Shown piece after piece: positions 1 through 7,748 of a stretch of 64,000 bases of DNA; positions within the stretch are counted from its first letter, which is position 1; each line of letters starts with the position of its first letter. The notes under the pieces are model-generated. The model saw only the letters and a program-made list of their open reading frames with translations, was not told where the DNA came from and searched no databases. Both the position numbers and the translations under genes were made by a program. This stretch comes from Scalindua sp964344685 (GTDB lineage: Bacteria > Planctomycetota > Brocadiia > Brocadiales > Scalinduaceae): positions 62,001 through 126,000 of the forward strand of contig CAYFOK010000008.1 of NCBI GenBank assembly GCA_964344685.1. Reading direction: 5' to 3'.

Positions 1-713
1 TTGAAAGAGGAAGCAAGTTGACCAAACTCATCATGGGAAGTTATTTTTAATCGTTGTGCCAGATTACCTTTAGCGACGATTTTTGTCATATCTAACAATC
101 TGCGTATTGGCAAGACAACAATTTTTCTTAGAAACCATAAATTCAAACATAAGAGTGACAAAATCAAGACAATAACTGTCAATATCATTTTTGAACGCAA
201 GGCTGCAATTTTTTTGAATACAGGTTCCATATCTACTACCAGTTCCACAACACCGATAACTGACGTTTCCCCTTTTTTAGAAACGTCGTAAATGGGAACA
301 AATCTGTTATACCTGCTTCTCTGTTTATCTTCTTCCTCTATCGGTTTTCCGTTATTAAATATCTCTTTTACAAACAATTTATGTATCTCCAAAGGTTTAC
401 CGCCAACTCGTCCCTTATCGGTGTGTGCAATAATAGTGGCTTCTCTATCAAAAATTTCTACATACTTTACTCCTGAGATGGTTCCTAAGTGCTCTGTTAA
501 AGTCTGTATATAATCATTATCAGGTTGAAGGCCTGACATAATCTTGCTAATGCTCTCCTGGATAGCTTTGGATATGGCCTGGGAGTCCTTTCTCATCTCT
601 TCAAATTGTTTTTCACTCTCCCTTGTAATAATTAAATGGAATGCAATTGAAAGTACAATTATTATGGTAGCTGACAATAATATTATGATTTTGCTGCTTA
701 TGTTTAGTCTCAT
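1..713 (-). CDS. HAMP-domain membrane sensor, 5' part only (runs off the window)
   Basis: The reading frame begins with ATG at 713 and stays open to the window edge (about 237 residues), so the output domain is missing. An in-frame stop lies 15 nt upstream of the ATG, which fixes the start region. An uncleaved signal anchor (about residues 7-27, starting KIIILLSATIIIVLS) is followed by an extracytoplasmic domain of about 145 residues and a second membrane helix (about 178-197). The tail reads LPIRRLLDMTKIVAKGNL then HDEFGQLASSF, which is a HAMP linker. This architecture occurs in histidine kinases, diguanylate cyclases and chemoreceptors; which one this is cannot be decided here. A weak GAGAG lies about 10 nt before the start. 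Confidence 0.85.
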   Translation of the reverse strand, partial: MRLNISSKIIILLSATIIIVLSIAFHLIITRESEKQFEEMRKDSQAISKAIQESISKIMSGLQPDNDYIQTLTEHLGTISGVKYVEIFDREATIIAHTDKGRVGGKPLEIHKLFVKEIFNNGKPIEEEDKQRSRYNRFVPIYDVSKKGETSVIGVVELVVDMEPVFKKIAALRSKMILTVIVLILSLLCLNLWFLRKIVVLPIRRLLDMTKIVAKGNLAQRLKITSHDEFGQLASSF

Positions 714-1111
714 ATTATTTTTGCTCTCTCAATAATTGCTTATTTAAGGTAAGATGGAGATCCCTAAAACAAAAAGACCGGGCTATGCCACAAAAAAAAC
801 AACATATGAAACAAAAAATATCAGTTTTTGAGATCGACTTATGTATGGCAAGAAAGTTCATATATTTACATCCATGTAAAAATAAACCTGAATTATGATA
901 ACTTATCCTCATCAATAAGATGCGGTATAGTATTTATGCTGTGGAATAACGTGGATATTAAAGCTACTTATTATTGAAGTCAAGTTTAAAACGGAGATGT
1001 TACAACTTCATTGTGTTGGCGGGTTCTTGCCCGGAGAGCATTCCGGCAGGGACGGGTGCGACTTTGTGTGAGAATCCTTTTATGCGCTCGTTTCTCCTTC
1101 AATTTTCAATA
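714..1111. other. Intergenic region with one hairpin, no convincing gene
   Basis: About 400 nt separate the HAMP sensor start from the end of the 547-residue gene. A GC-rich island at about 1017-1060 stands out from the AT-rich surroundings. It contains TGCCCGGA (1028-1035) facing TCCGGCA (1042-1048), a short hairpin resembling the CCCGCC-core hairpins elsewhere in the window. The small open frames here have biased low-complexity translations and no ribosome binding sites. The promoter of the sensor gene presumably lies in 714-900, but I could not pick one with confidence. Confidence 0.4.
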
Positions 1112-2755
1112 TTAAACCTTCAGTCCAAACAACTCCCCCAGCATGGATTCAGGGTATATGCAAAATGGATAATCTCTGTTTGTCACAACAGAGTTATAAC
1201 TTAATTTCTTCTCTAAATCCTCCATCTCTTTTTCCTTCTCTTTAATCAGGGAGCTGATCTTTCTCTTCATCAAGGCGTTAAGTTCTTTTATCCTGGCAAA
1301 AATCAGGTGCTTTTCTTTACCGTTGTGCGGTTCTTTAGCTATCAGCTCTTTTTTTTCGCTCATCATAGTTTTCATTTCTGCATCTTCCATAATTTCATCT
1401 GATGCATATCTCTCCGGGTTATAGTCCATATCTTTGATGACATGTTTCAATGCGTTAACATCTTCAATAGAAGCATCAAGTGGTATATATGGAAGGTGCA
1501 GGGTTGCCGAGATTGTTGCATACGTTGGAGGCTCTACACCATAAAACTCCCTTATGATTTCGTCAGTAATCAGATCGTACTTTGCACCTCCAATCCCGTG
1601 AATAAACAGATCAGAGAAGAACATCCTTGAGTACATGGTATTAACAATTGCCTTTGGGCGGATCTTTATGCCATTGCTTAACAAGGTTTTCAACCTCTCC
1701 AGATTTTCCAGGCTGTCTGCTGATCTGTCTCTTCCGCCAAAAGAGAAATGTTCAACAATTTTATTCTCACATATTATGCTTATGCGACTGTCGTCTGCTA
1801 CAGATGCAAAGAGGCTTTTCCTCGGCTTATCTCTTTTCCACATCCAGAACGGCATTTCTACTACAAACCCTTCCTCTATCAAATCCGGCAGAGGATTAGC
1901 CTTTGAACTTATATTCTTTAAAGTGCGATATTCTCTAAGCTTTGCATTATAGATATCTACAAAATGTTTTATATTCTCCGTCATGTGAAGGAAGAAACTG
2001 AGAAATGCATCTGTCTCACTGATGTAAGAAACGGGAACCTCCAGATTGCTGATCCCGAACCTTGTCAAAAATGCGTGCCTTGCAAAAGTAAACAGGTTGC
2101 TGAATTGAAGTGTTTCTCCGGAAAAAGTTATTACAACATCCATAAAATCCTCAAACACCTTCTTCATGTCAGGATTATGCAGTGACTTTAAAATACTCTC
2201 TTTAATAGCCTTCAGTTGCGCCGGATCTGTATATCTGATCTCTTCAAAGGCTAAATTGTGTATGCCGGGGAGAAAATGGATCCTTTCCAAAGATGGACTT
2301 TGATCATTAATGTTCGGTATGCTCATACAATTATCATTTCCGGCATCATTATCTACAACCATATTTATGCCGATACCATTTGCCATTTTTGCAATGCTGT
2401 TAACAAGGCTGTATTTTATCAGCACACCGGGATGTGCAGGGGCAGGTGAATGTCCGGTCTGGATTATCTCTTTTTCCGTAGAATAAGAATCTTGCGCAAC
2501 GAATAAATTTTCTGTACCTGGTATTTTCAGTTTTGAACAGAGAGCCTGCATCTTTTCACTGTAATCACCGGCTTTTTTTAATATCTCGGAACGTACTTGT
2601 TTTCGGAATTGAGAAAAAGGTGTGCCGTTAATGTTGAAATCGTAGGATCGGAATCTCTCCTTATTTATATCGATCAATCCCGGAATATTTTCATATGCCG
2701 GCTCTATGAATATGTCCCTGTTCTTCTTCGGGGTCGTGAATGATTTGATTTTCAT
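1112..2755 (-). CDS. Unrecognised 547-residue cytoplasmic protein
   Basis: I do not recognise this family with certainty. The protein has no signal peptide or membrane helix. A conserved-looking core contains TGHSPAPAHPGVLIKY (100-115) followed by NMVVDNDAGND (131-141). The C-terminal third (about 465-525) is rich in Lys and Glu and should form a coiled coil. The layout of a 'TG-x-x...G' motif, an acidic Asp/Asn-rich motif and a C-terminal coiled coil is loosely like BshC, the last enzyme of bacillithiol synthesis. Sequence similarity is weak, so this is only a lead. The ATG at 2755 lacks a visible ribosome binding site. It lies downstream of mutS on the same strand, separated by 119 nt of repeat-like sequence, so co-transcription is possible. 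Confidence 0.75.
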   Translation of the reverse strand: MKIKSFTTPKKNRDIFIEPAYENIPGLIDINKERFRSYDFNINGTPFSQFRKQVRSEILKKAGDYSEKMQALCSKLKIPGTENLFVAQDSYSTEKEIIQTGHSPAPAHPGVLIKYSLVNSIAKMANGIGINMVVDNDAGNDNCMSIPNINDQSPSLERIHFLPGIHNLAFEEIRYTDPAQLKAIKESILKSLHNPDMKKVFEDFMDVVITFSGETLQFSNLFTFARHAFLTRFGISNLEVPVSYISETDAFLSFFLHMTENIKHFVDIYNAKLREYRTLKNISSKANPLPDLIEEGFVVEMPFWMWKRDKPRKSLFASVADDSRISIICENKIVEHFSFGGRDRSADSLENLERLKTLLSNGIKIRPKAIVNTMYSRMFFSDLFIHGIGGAKYDLITDEIIREFYGVEPPTYATISATLHLPYIPLDASIEDVNALKHVIKDMDYNPERYASDEIMEDAEMKTMMSEKKELIAKEPHNGKEKHLIFARIKELNALMKRKISSLIKEKEKEMEDLEKKLSYNSVVTNRDYPFCIYPESMLGELFGLKV

Positions 2756-2874
2756 ATTTTGTTATGGGTTATGAGTTGCAGGTCGTGTGTTACATGTTGC
2801 GAGTTAAATAAGAACTATCTTCTGTAACCTGCAACCCGTAACTTGTAACGTGCAAACTCAGTCTGTTTGTTTGT
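2756..2874. repeat. Intergenic inverted word-like repeat
   Basis: Between mutS and the 547-residue gene, the left half (GTTATGGGTTATGAGTTGCAGG then GTTACATGTTGCGAGTT) and the right half (CTGTAACCTGCAACCCGTAAC then TTGTAACGTGCAAACTC) are imperfect reverse complements. They are built from the same GTTGC/GTTAC words. A similar phrase (AACTCGCAACACGCAACTCG) appears at about 44896-44915. This looks like a degenerate dispersed repeat rather than coding sequence. Confidence 0.5.
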
Positions 2875-5502
2875 CTACCCTTCCAGTTTCTCTTTCAGTT
2901 TGTGAAGTTTATTGAGTGCTTCCATCGGTGTGATTTTCGATGTGTCCAGGTTCCTTATCTCGTCAATCACCATATTTTGAGGTGGATTGAAAAGGGAAAG
3001 TTGTTTTGGTTTATTGTCTTCTTTACTCTTGATAGTTGCAAATTTAGGCTTACCATCCACATCCAGTGTTTCAGCTTCAAGGTTGGCAAGTATCACCCTG
3101 GCTCTCTGGATTACCTCTTTTGGCATTCCGGCCAGCCTTGCGACATGGATACCATAACTTTTATCAGCACCTCCCTCAACAATCTTCCTGAGGAATATGA
3201 TTTCGTCCTCCCACTCCCTTACCGCAATATTGTAGTTCCTGATGCCCGGGAAGAGCAGGGCAAGTTCAGCCAGCTCGTGGTAATGAGTGGCAAAAAGGGT
3301 TCTGGCCTTCAAATGTTCATAAATATATTCTGTTAATGCCCATGCAATGCTTACACCGTCAAAGGTACTGGTACCGCGCCCAACTTCGTCAAGTATAATC
3401 AGGCTTCGTTTTGTCGCGTTGTTTAAAATGTTTGCAGCTTCATTCATCTCTACCATAAATGTGCTCTGGCCTTTTGCCAGTTCATCCATTGCACCTACTC
3501 TTGTAAAAATACGGTCAACGACTCCTATTGTCGCCTCTTTTGCCGGGATAAAGCTGCCCATTTGTGCCATGAGTACGAGCAGTGCTACCTGGCGAATATA
3601 CGTGCTCTTTCCTGCCATGTTTGGTCCCGTAATGACCATGATCTGCTTGTCTGTTCCATTAATGTCAATATCATTCGGTACGAATTTTTCTGCCATTAAC
3701 GTTTTATCCAGAACGGGGTGTCTTCCATCTACAATTCTGAGGCCGAGCCCATCTGAAATTACAGGCCTTGTGTATCCGTTCTCTGCAGCTATGTTTGCAA
3801 GTGTTGAAAGGACATCTAAATGGGCAATAACATCTGCCGTTTTCTGCAGGCGTTCAGTATAAGTGGATACCTCTTCCCTGATCTTTTGAAAATACTCGTG
3901 TTCAAGATCCTTCGCCCTGTCATCTGCGGTAAGTACCTTCGTTTCATACTCCTTGAGTTCCGGAGTGATGTACCTTTCGGCATGTTTAAGGGTCTGCTTG
4001 CGGATATATGTTTCCGGGACACTCTCTTTGTGTACATTAGTTATTTCAATGTAATATCCAAACACCTTATTATATCCTATCTTTAACGAACTTATGCCCG
4101 TCCTGTCTGTCTCTTTTGCCTGAAATCCGGCAATCCAGCTTTTTCCGTTTTTACTGATATTCCTCAACTCATCCAGATCATGATCGTATCCTTCCCGTAT
4201 CATTCCGCCGTCACGGACTGAATGTGGCGGATCAGGCACTATAGCGGTACTTATTAGTACCCTGGGCTCTTCTAAAAGATCCAGCGTCTCGTGACAGAGT
4301 TTTAGAATAGATGAACTGCAGGCAGAAATTGTTGATTTTAATTGCGGCAGAAGCGATAGTGATTGCTTCAGAGAAATAAGGTCTCTTGCGTTAGCGCGGC
4401 CAAAGCTGATCTTTGCAGAAATTCTTTCTATATCATAAATCTCTTTCAGCAGTTCACAGATCTCTCTGCACAGATTTTTGTTATTATATAACTCTTCAAC
4501 TCCATCCTGTCTGATATTTATATCCCCGGATGTACTAAGCGGACTTACCATCCAGCCCTTGATCAACCTTCCTCCCATAGGGGTTTTTGTACGGTCCATC
4601 ACTCCCAATAAAGAGCCTTCCTTCTGGTGTGTCCTAGAGGTCTTTACAAGCTCCAGGCTGAGTTGTGTGGCATGGTCCAGGATCAGGCGATTGTGGCTTG
4701 AAAACTTCTCGATTTTATTAATATGTTTCAGGGATGTTTTTTGTGTTTCGTCAAGGTAGTTAATCAACGCCCCTGCCGCGCTGAGAGAGGGGCCGATGTC
4801 TTCACATCCAAAACCATCCAGCGAAGATGTGCAGAAATGGCCAATAAGTTTCTGATATGCTGTGTCACGTGAAAACTCCCAGTCTGAACGACGCGTAACC
4901 ATCGCGTTGAAATCTGCAGATATCCTTTCCGAAAGATCGAACTCTTTAAAGGTAATATTTTCAGGGATAATACACTCAGACGGATTTATCCTCGACAATT
5001 CATTCAGTAAATAACACGTATCAATATCCTGAACCATGAACTTCCCGGTAGAAATATCTACCCAGGACAGACCGACCTTGCCGTCGTGTATAAAGAGAGA
5101 CAAAAGATAGTTGTTCTCTTTATCTTCCAGCATTGTCTCTTCGGTAAGTGTACCGGGTGTGATAATTCTTACGACATCACGTTCAACAATTCCTTTTGCA
5201 CCCGCTTTAGAATCACTCTTTTCAGGGTCGCTCTGCATCTGTTCGCAAACGGCAACCTTGTAACCCGCCTTTATCAGTTTTGGGATGTAAGAACCGGCGG
5301 CATGATAAGGTATACCGGCCATCGGCATGGCCTTTTCCCCCTTGGACCGTGAAGTCAAAGTAATTCCCAGAACCTTTGCGGCGATCCTGGCGTCATCATG
5401 GAACATTTCATAAAAATCCCCCATACGGAAAAACAGTAATGCATCCTCGTTTTTCTTTTTAATGCTCATATATTGTTTCATCATAGGGGTTGAAAAAGGC
5501 AT
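2875..5502 (-). CDS. mutS: DNA mismatch repair protein MutS
   Basis: MutS recognises mismatches and small loops and recruits MutL. At about 875 residues it is full length for the family. The N-terminal mismatch-binding domain opens with TPMMKQYMSIKKKNEDALLF and RMGDFYEMFHDDA, including the Phe-x-Glu (FYEMF) that stacks on the mismatch. The ATPase core has Walker A GPNMAGKST, Walker B LIILDEVGRGTSTFDG and the ATHYHEL segment. I chose ATG at 5502, preceded by AAGGAAAG at a 4-nt spacing and matching usual MutS N-termini. A GTG at 5574 would add 24 residues without a binding site. MutS diverges from the ElyC-like gene. Confidence 0.97.
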   Translation of the reverse strand: MPFSTPMMKQYMSIKKKNEDALLFFRMGDFYEMFHDDARIAAKVLGITLTSRSKGEKAMPMAGIPYHAAGSYIPKLIKAGYKVAVCEQMQSDPEKSDSKAGAKGIVERDVVRIITPGTLTEETMLEDKENNYLLSLFIHDGKVGLSWVDISTGKFMVQDIDTCYLLNELSRINPSECIIPENITFKEFDLSERISADFNAMVTRRSDWEFSRDTAYQKLIGHFCTSSLDGFGCEDIGPSLSAAGALINYLDETQKTSLKHINKIEKFSSHNRLILDHATQLSLELVKTSRTHQKEGSLLGVMDRTKTPMGGRLIKGWMVSPLSTSGDINIRQDGVEELYNNKNLCREICELLKEIYDIERISAKISFGRANARDLISLKQSLSLLPQLKSTISACSSSILKLCHETLDLLEEPRVLISTAIVPDPPHSVRDGGMIREGYDHDLDELRNISKNGKSWIAGFQAKETDRTGISSLKIGYNKVFGYYIEITNVHKESVPETYIRKQTLKHAERYITPELKEYETKVLTADDRAKDLEHEYFQKIREEVSTYTERLQKTADVIAHLDVLSTLANIAAENGYTRPVISDGLGLRIVDGRHPVLDKTLMAEKFVPNDIDINGTDKQIMVITGPNMAGKSTYIRQVALLVLMAQMGSFIPAKEATIGVVDRIFTRVGAMDELAKGQSTFMVEMNEAANILNNATKRSLIILDEVGRGTSTFDGVSIAWALTEYIYEHLKARTLFATHYHELAELALLFPGIRNYNIAVREWEDEIIFLRKIVEGGADKSYGIHVARLAGMPKEVIQRARVILANLEAETLDVDGKPKFATIKSKEDNKPKQLSLFNPPQNMVIDEIRNLDTSKITPMEALNKLHKLKEKLEG

Positions 5503-5649
5503 ATTACTTTCCTTGTAAATACGGTGTCTCTCGGGGCAGAATGTCCCGGCATTTAACGGTTTCTTAAAATACACCTGCTATCATGTAATGTCAAGTTGTA
5601 ACCGAGGTATTTGAAACTATTATGAGAGAAATATTGTTGGAAATAAGTA

Positions 5650-5678
5650 TTGATTTTATAAATAGTTAAGATTAGTAT
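5650..5678 (+). promoter_or_regulatory. Sigma-70-type promoter for the ElyC-like gene
   Basis: TTGATT (5650-5655) and TAGTAT (5673-5678) are separated by exactly 17 nt in an AT-rich stretch. They end 34 nt before the ATG of the ElyC-like gene at 5713. The same TAGTAT -10 box with a 17-nt spacer recurs upstream of priA. Confidence 0.6.
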
Positions 5679-5712
5679 GAATTACTCGAACCGTATATTA
5701 TCGATTCATTAA

Positions 5713-6501
5713 ATGTTTATTCTTAAGAAGATAATTTCAGCTTTTATATTTCCTTTACCTGTAAGCCTTCTGCTCTCTTTTCTGGGCCTGTATTTTCTAT
5801 GGTTTACGGCTAAACAGAAAGCAGGAAAGATACTTGTGTCGGTAGGTCTGGTTATTCTGGTTCTGTTCAGTTACGGCCTTCCTGCAAACAAGCTTCTCCG
5901 ACCACTTGAAAGGCAATATGATAAGTTTGAAATAAAAAGTTCATCGGGAGCAGCAGATGCAGAGAACGAACCTGAGATAAAATTTGTTGTTGTTCTCGGA
6001 GGAGGGCATGTTTCAGACCCTGAATTACCATTGGTAAGCCATTTAAACAAAGGTTCACTGGTCAGGTTAATAGAAGGAATTCGGATATATAGAAAATATC
6101 CGGGAGCAAAACTCCTTTTGTCAGGGGGTAGTATATTTGATCCGGTTCCAGAGGCAGAAGTAATGGCACGTGTTGCCGGGGAAATAGGAGTACCTGAAAG
6201 AGATATAATTCTTGAGTCCAAATCAAAAGATACCAGAGATGAAGCAATGCTAATTAAGCCCATAGTTGGCAAAAAACCATTTGTATTGGTAACAACAGCT
6301 TCACATATACCCAGATCAATGACCCTGTTTAAAAAGCTTGGTATGAATCCTATCCCATCTCCTGTTGGCCATAGTATCAGAGATGGGCAAGGGTTGCATT
6401 ATTATTCGTTTTTCCCGAGTACAGGTAACATTCATAAGGCAGAACTGGCTATTCATGAATATTTAGGCCGGACCTGGGCAAAACTCAGGGGTCAGCAGTA
6501 G
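5713..6501 (+). CDS. ElyC/YdcF-like DUF218 membrane protein
   Basis: This 262-residue protein has two N-terminal membrane helices (about 8-30 and 38-55) followed by a soluble DUF218 domain. The family pattern is visible: FVVVLGGGHVSDPELPLV, then YPGAKLLLSGG, then ESKSKDTRDEA, then VLVTTASHIPRSMTLFKKLG. E. coli ElyC/SanA-type proteins of this layout act in envelope and peptidoglycan precursor homeostasis; the biochemical activity is unsettled. The ATG lacks a strong binding site. It heads a plus-strand run with the pterin dehydratase 26 nt downstream. Confidence 0.85.
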   Translation: MFILKKIISAFIFPLPVSLLLSFLGLYFLWFTAKQKAGKILVSVGLVILVLFSYGLPANKLLRPLERQYDKFEIKSSSGAADAENEPEIKFVVVLGGGHVSDPELPLVSHLNKGSLVRLIEGIRIYRKYPGAKLLLSGGSIFDPVPEAEVMARVAGEIGVPERDIILESKSKDTRDEAMLIKPIVGKKPFVLVTTASHIPRSMTLFKKLGMNPIPSPVGHSIRDGQGLHYYSFFPSTGNIHKAELAIHEYLGRTWAKLRGQQ

Positions 6502-6527
6502 GGCAGGTTTTTTGAAAGGAGTGTAAA

Positions 6528-6857
6528 ATGTCACTTTCCAAAAAGGAGTGTGTACCCTGTAAGGGTGGAGTGCCGCCTTTAAAAGGCGAGGAATTAGATA
6601 AACTTAGAGAACAGGTAGATGGATGGGATGTGGTGGAAGAGCATCATATTACCAAGACATACAAGTTTCCCGACTTCGTAAAGGCACTTGCCTTTGTAAA
6701 CAGAGTGGGAGATATTGCAGAGGAGCAGGGACATCATCCTGATATTTTTTTTACATGGGGAAAAGTCTGTATTACCATGTGCACGCACAAGATTGACGGT
6801 TTGACAGAGAGTGATTTTATTCTTGCCGCCAAGATTGATGAAGTTCCTGTCAGCTAG
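6528..6857 (+). CDS. phhB: 4a-hydroxytetrahydrobiopterin dehydratase (pterin-4a-carbinolamine dehydratase)
   Basis: The 109-residue protein matches the PCD/DCoH fold family, which dehydrates 4a-hydroxytetrahydrobiopterin after aromatic hydroxylase turnover. The active-site region reads AEEQGHHPDIFFTWGKV, with the two adjacent histidines and the Pro-Asp of the family, and the C-terminal histidine appears in CTHKIDGLTESDF. The N-terminus KKECVPCKGG is also common in bacterial members. AAAGGAGTG lies just before the ATG. No aromatic amino acid hydroxylase is nearby. In bacteria lacking one, these proteins have been linked to molybdopterin metabolism. Confidence 0.93.
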   Translation: MSLSKKECVPCKGGVPPLKGEELDKLREQVDGWDVVEEHHITKTYKFPDFVKALAFVNRVGDIAEEQGHHPDIFFTWGKVCITMCTHKIDGLTESDFILAAKIDEVPVS

Positions 6858-6878
6858 AAATCATTAAGGAGATTGTTT

Positions 6879-7349
6879 ATGGAAAATCAGTATACACCTC
6901 TTTTTAACGAAGCTATCAGGGTTGAAAGAAACATTGCTTCCTTTTATGCGTTGTATGCAACTTATTTTAAAGAAGATAAGCTCTTCTGGCAAATGCTCAG
7001 TGAAGAAGAGGAGCATCATGCTAAAGTACTGGAAAGCGGACTTGAATTGCTTTTGGAAGAGAACCTGTTCCCTGACGGAATTCTAGACCTGGATACAAAA
7101 GAGTTAAAGGCTACAAATGATAAGCTGGAAGAGAAAATAGCAGAATGGAAAGAGAAGATGCCCGGTAAGAAGGAGGCATACACTTATGCACTTGAGTTGG
7201 AGCAGGCATCACTCGAATTCTTTTTTCAACAGACTCTTTCAGACAAATCAGAAGAACAGGCAATAAAAGTTTTTGATAACCTGGTCGGGTTTGACAAAGA
7301 CCATGCCCAGAGAATTGAAGATTTAATTGAGACTACTAAATTTGATTAA
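6879..7349 (+). CDS. Ferritin-like / rubrerythrin-type diiron protein
   Basis: This 156-residue all-helical protein has the spacing of diiron ligands: VERNIASFY in helix 1, EEEEHHAKVLE in helix 2, LELEQASLEFF in helix 3 and DKDHAQRIEDLIE in helix 4. That is two Glu plus two Glu-x-x-His-like motifs. The C-terminal rubredoxin domain of classic rubrerythrins is absent. Such proteins commonly detoxify peroxide or handle iron in anaerobes. ATG at 6879 is chosen because AAGGAG sits 7 nt upstream; a TTG six bases earlier is too close to that site. It follows phhB by 21 nt, so they are probably co-transcribed. Confidence 0.85.
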   Translation: MENQYTPLFNEAIRVERNIASFYALYATYFKEDKLFWQMLSEEEEHHAKVLESGLELLLEENLFPDGILDLDTKELKATNDKLEEKIAEWKEKMPGKKEAYTYALELEQASLEFFFQQTLSDKSEEQAIKVFDNLVGFDKDHAQRIEDLIETTKFD

Positions 7350-7369
7350 TTAAAATAGACCACACAAAG

Positions 7370-7398
7370 ACCTGCCCGATTATGTCGTTCGGGCGGGT
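7370..7398. repeat. CCCGCC-core hairpin in the leader of the 72-residue gene
   Basis: ACCTGCCCGA (7370-7379) pairs with TCGGGCGGGT (7389-7398) over 10 bp with one G-T pair and a 9-nt loop. No T-tract follows, so it is a poor terminator. It ends 12 nt before the AAGGAG of the next gene. Its core words match the dispersed repeats at 39.3 and 62.0 kb. Confidence 0.6.
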
Positions 7399-7422
7399 AA
7401 AAAGAACACAAAGGAGAAATCA

Positions 7423-7641
7423 GTGTCAATGCACAATGTGACAATTTTCAAACCGTATCCGTTTCAAGTGGGCCAAAAAATAAGAATTGAGGGTACACAG
7501 CGCAAGGGAGACTGGGAGGTTGCTGACGTTACCGAGCGTAAGGTAACGCTGCGCTGTCCCATATCTAATAAGGAATATACATGGGATCTGTTCTGCTATT
7601 TCACGGAAGAGCAGGACGGTGTTCCCTGGCCTGTGGAGTAG
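7423..7641 (+). CDS. Small orphan protein, 72 residues
   Basis: I do not recognise this protein. It is soluble, beta-rich in appearance, and begins MSMHNVTIFKPYPFQVGQKI with a repeated pattern of short strands (GDWEVADVTERKVTLRC, then KEYTWDLFCYF). This suggests a small SH3/KOW-like barrel. AAGGAG at 7411-7416 lies 6 nt before a GTG at 7423 and 12 nt before an ATG at 7429, so the GTG is the likely start. It is 73 nt downstream of the ferritin-like gene and may share its transcript. Confidence 0.75.
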   Translation: MSMHNVTIFKPYPFQVGQKIRIEGTQRKGDWEVADVTERKVTLRCPISNKEYTWDLFCYFTEEQDGVPWPVE

Positions 7642-7681
7642 ATTATCCTAAACATTATAAACATTGACAATTTTGGCAGAA

Positions 7682-7740
7682 ATTTACGAATTACGATTTA
7701 ACAGCCTAAAGCAACAAATCCACAAACGTAATTCGTAAAT
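7682..7740. repeat. Perfect 14-bp inverted repeat between convergent genes
   Basis: ATTTACGAATTACG (7682-7695) and CGTAATTCGTAAAT (7727-7740) are exact reverse complements separated by 31 nt. They lie between the stop of the 72-residue gene and the stop of pgi, which converge. The position fits a bidirectional transcription stop, but there is no GC-rich stem. The AATTACGA word recurs at about 39425 and 44815, so it may instead be a dispersed repeat. Confidence 0.6.
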
Positions 7741-7748
7741 CTAAAATA

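Noticed and set aside
715..915. A 66-codon minus-strand frame beside the HAMP sensor.
   Set aside because: It has no binding site, and its translation is a low-complexity Cys/Phe-rich string that lies in the presumed promoter region.
2756..2874. CRISPR-like repetition of GTTGCAGG/GTTACA words.
   Set aside because: There is no regular repeat-spacer spacing, and the words form an imperfect inverted repeat rather than direct repeats.
5503..5574. GTG at 5574 as the mutS start.
   Set aside because: The ATG at 5502 has AAGGAAAG at good spacing and matches the usual MutS N-terminus.
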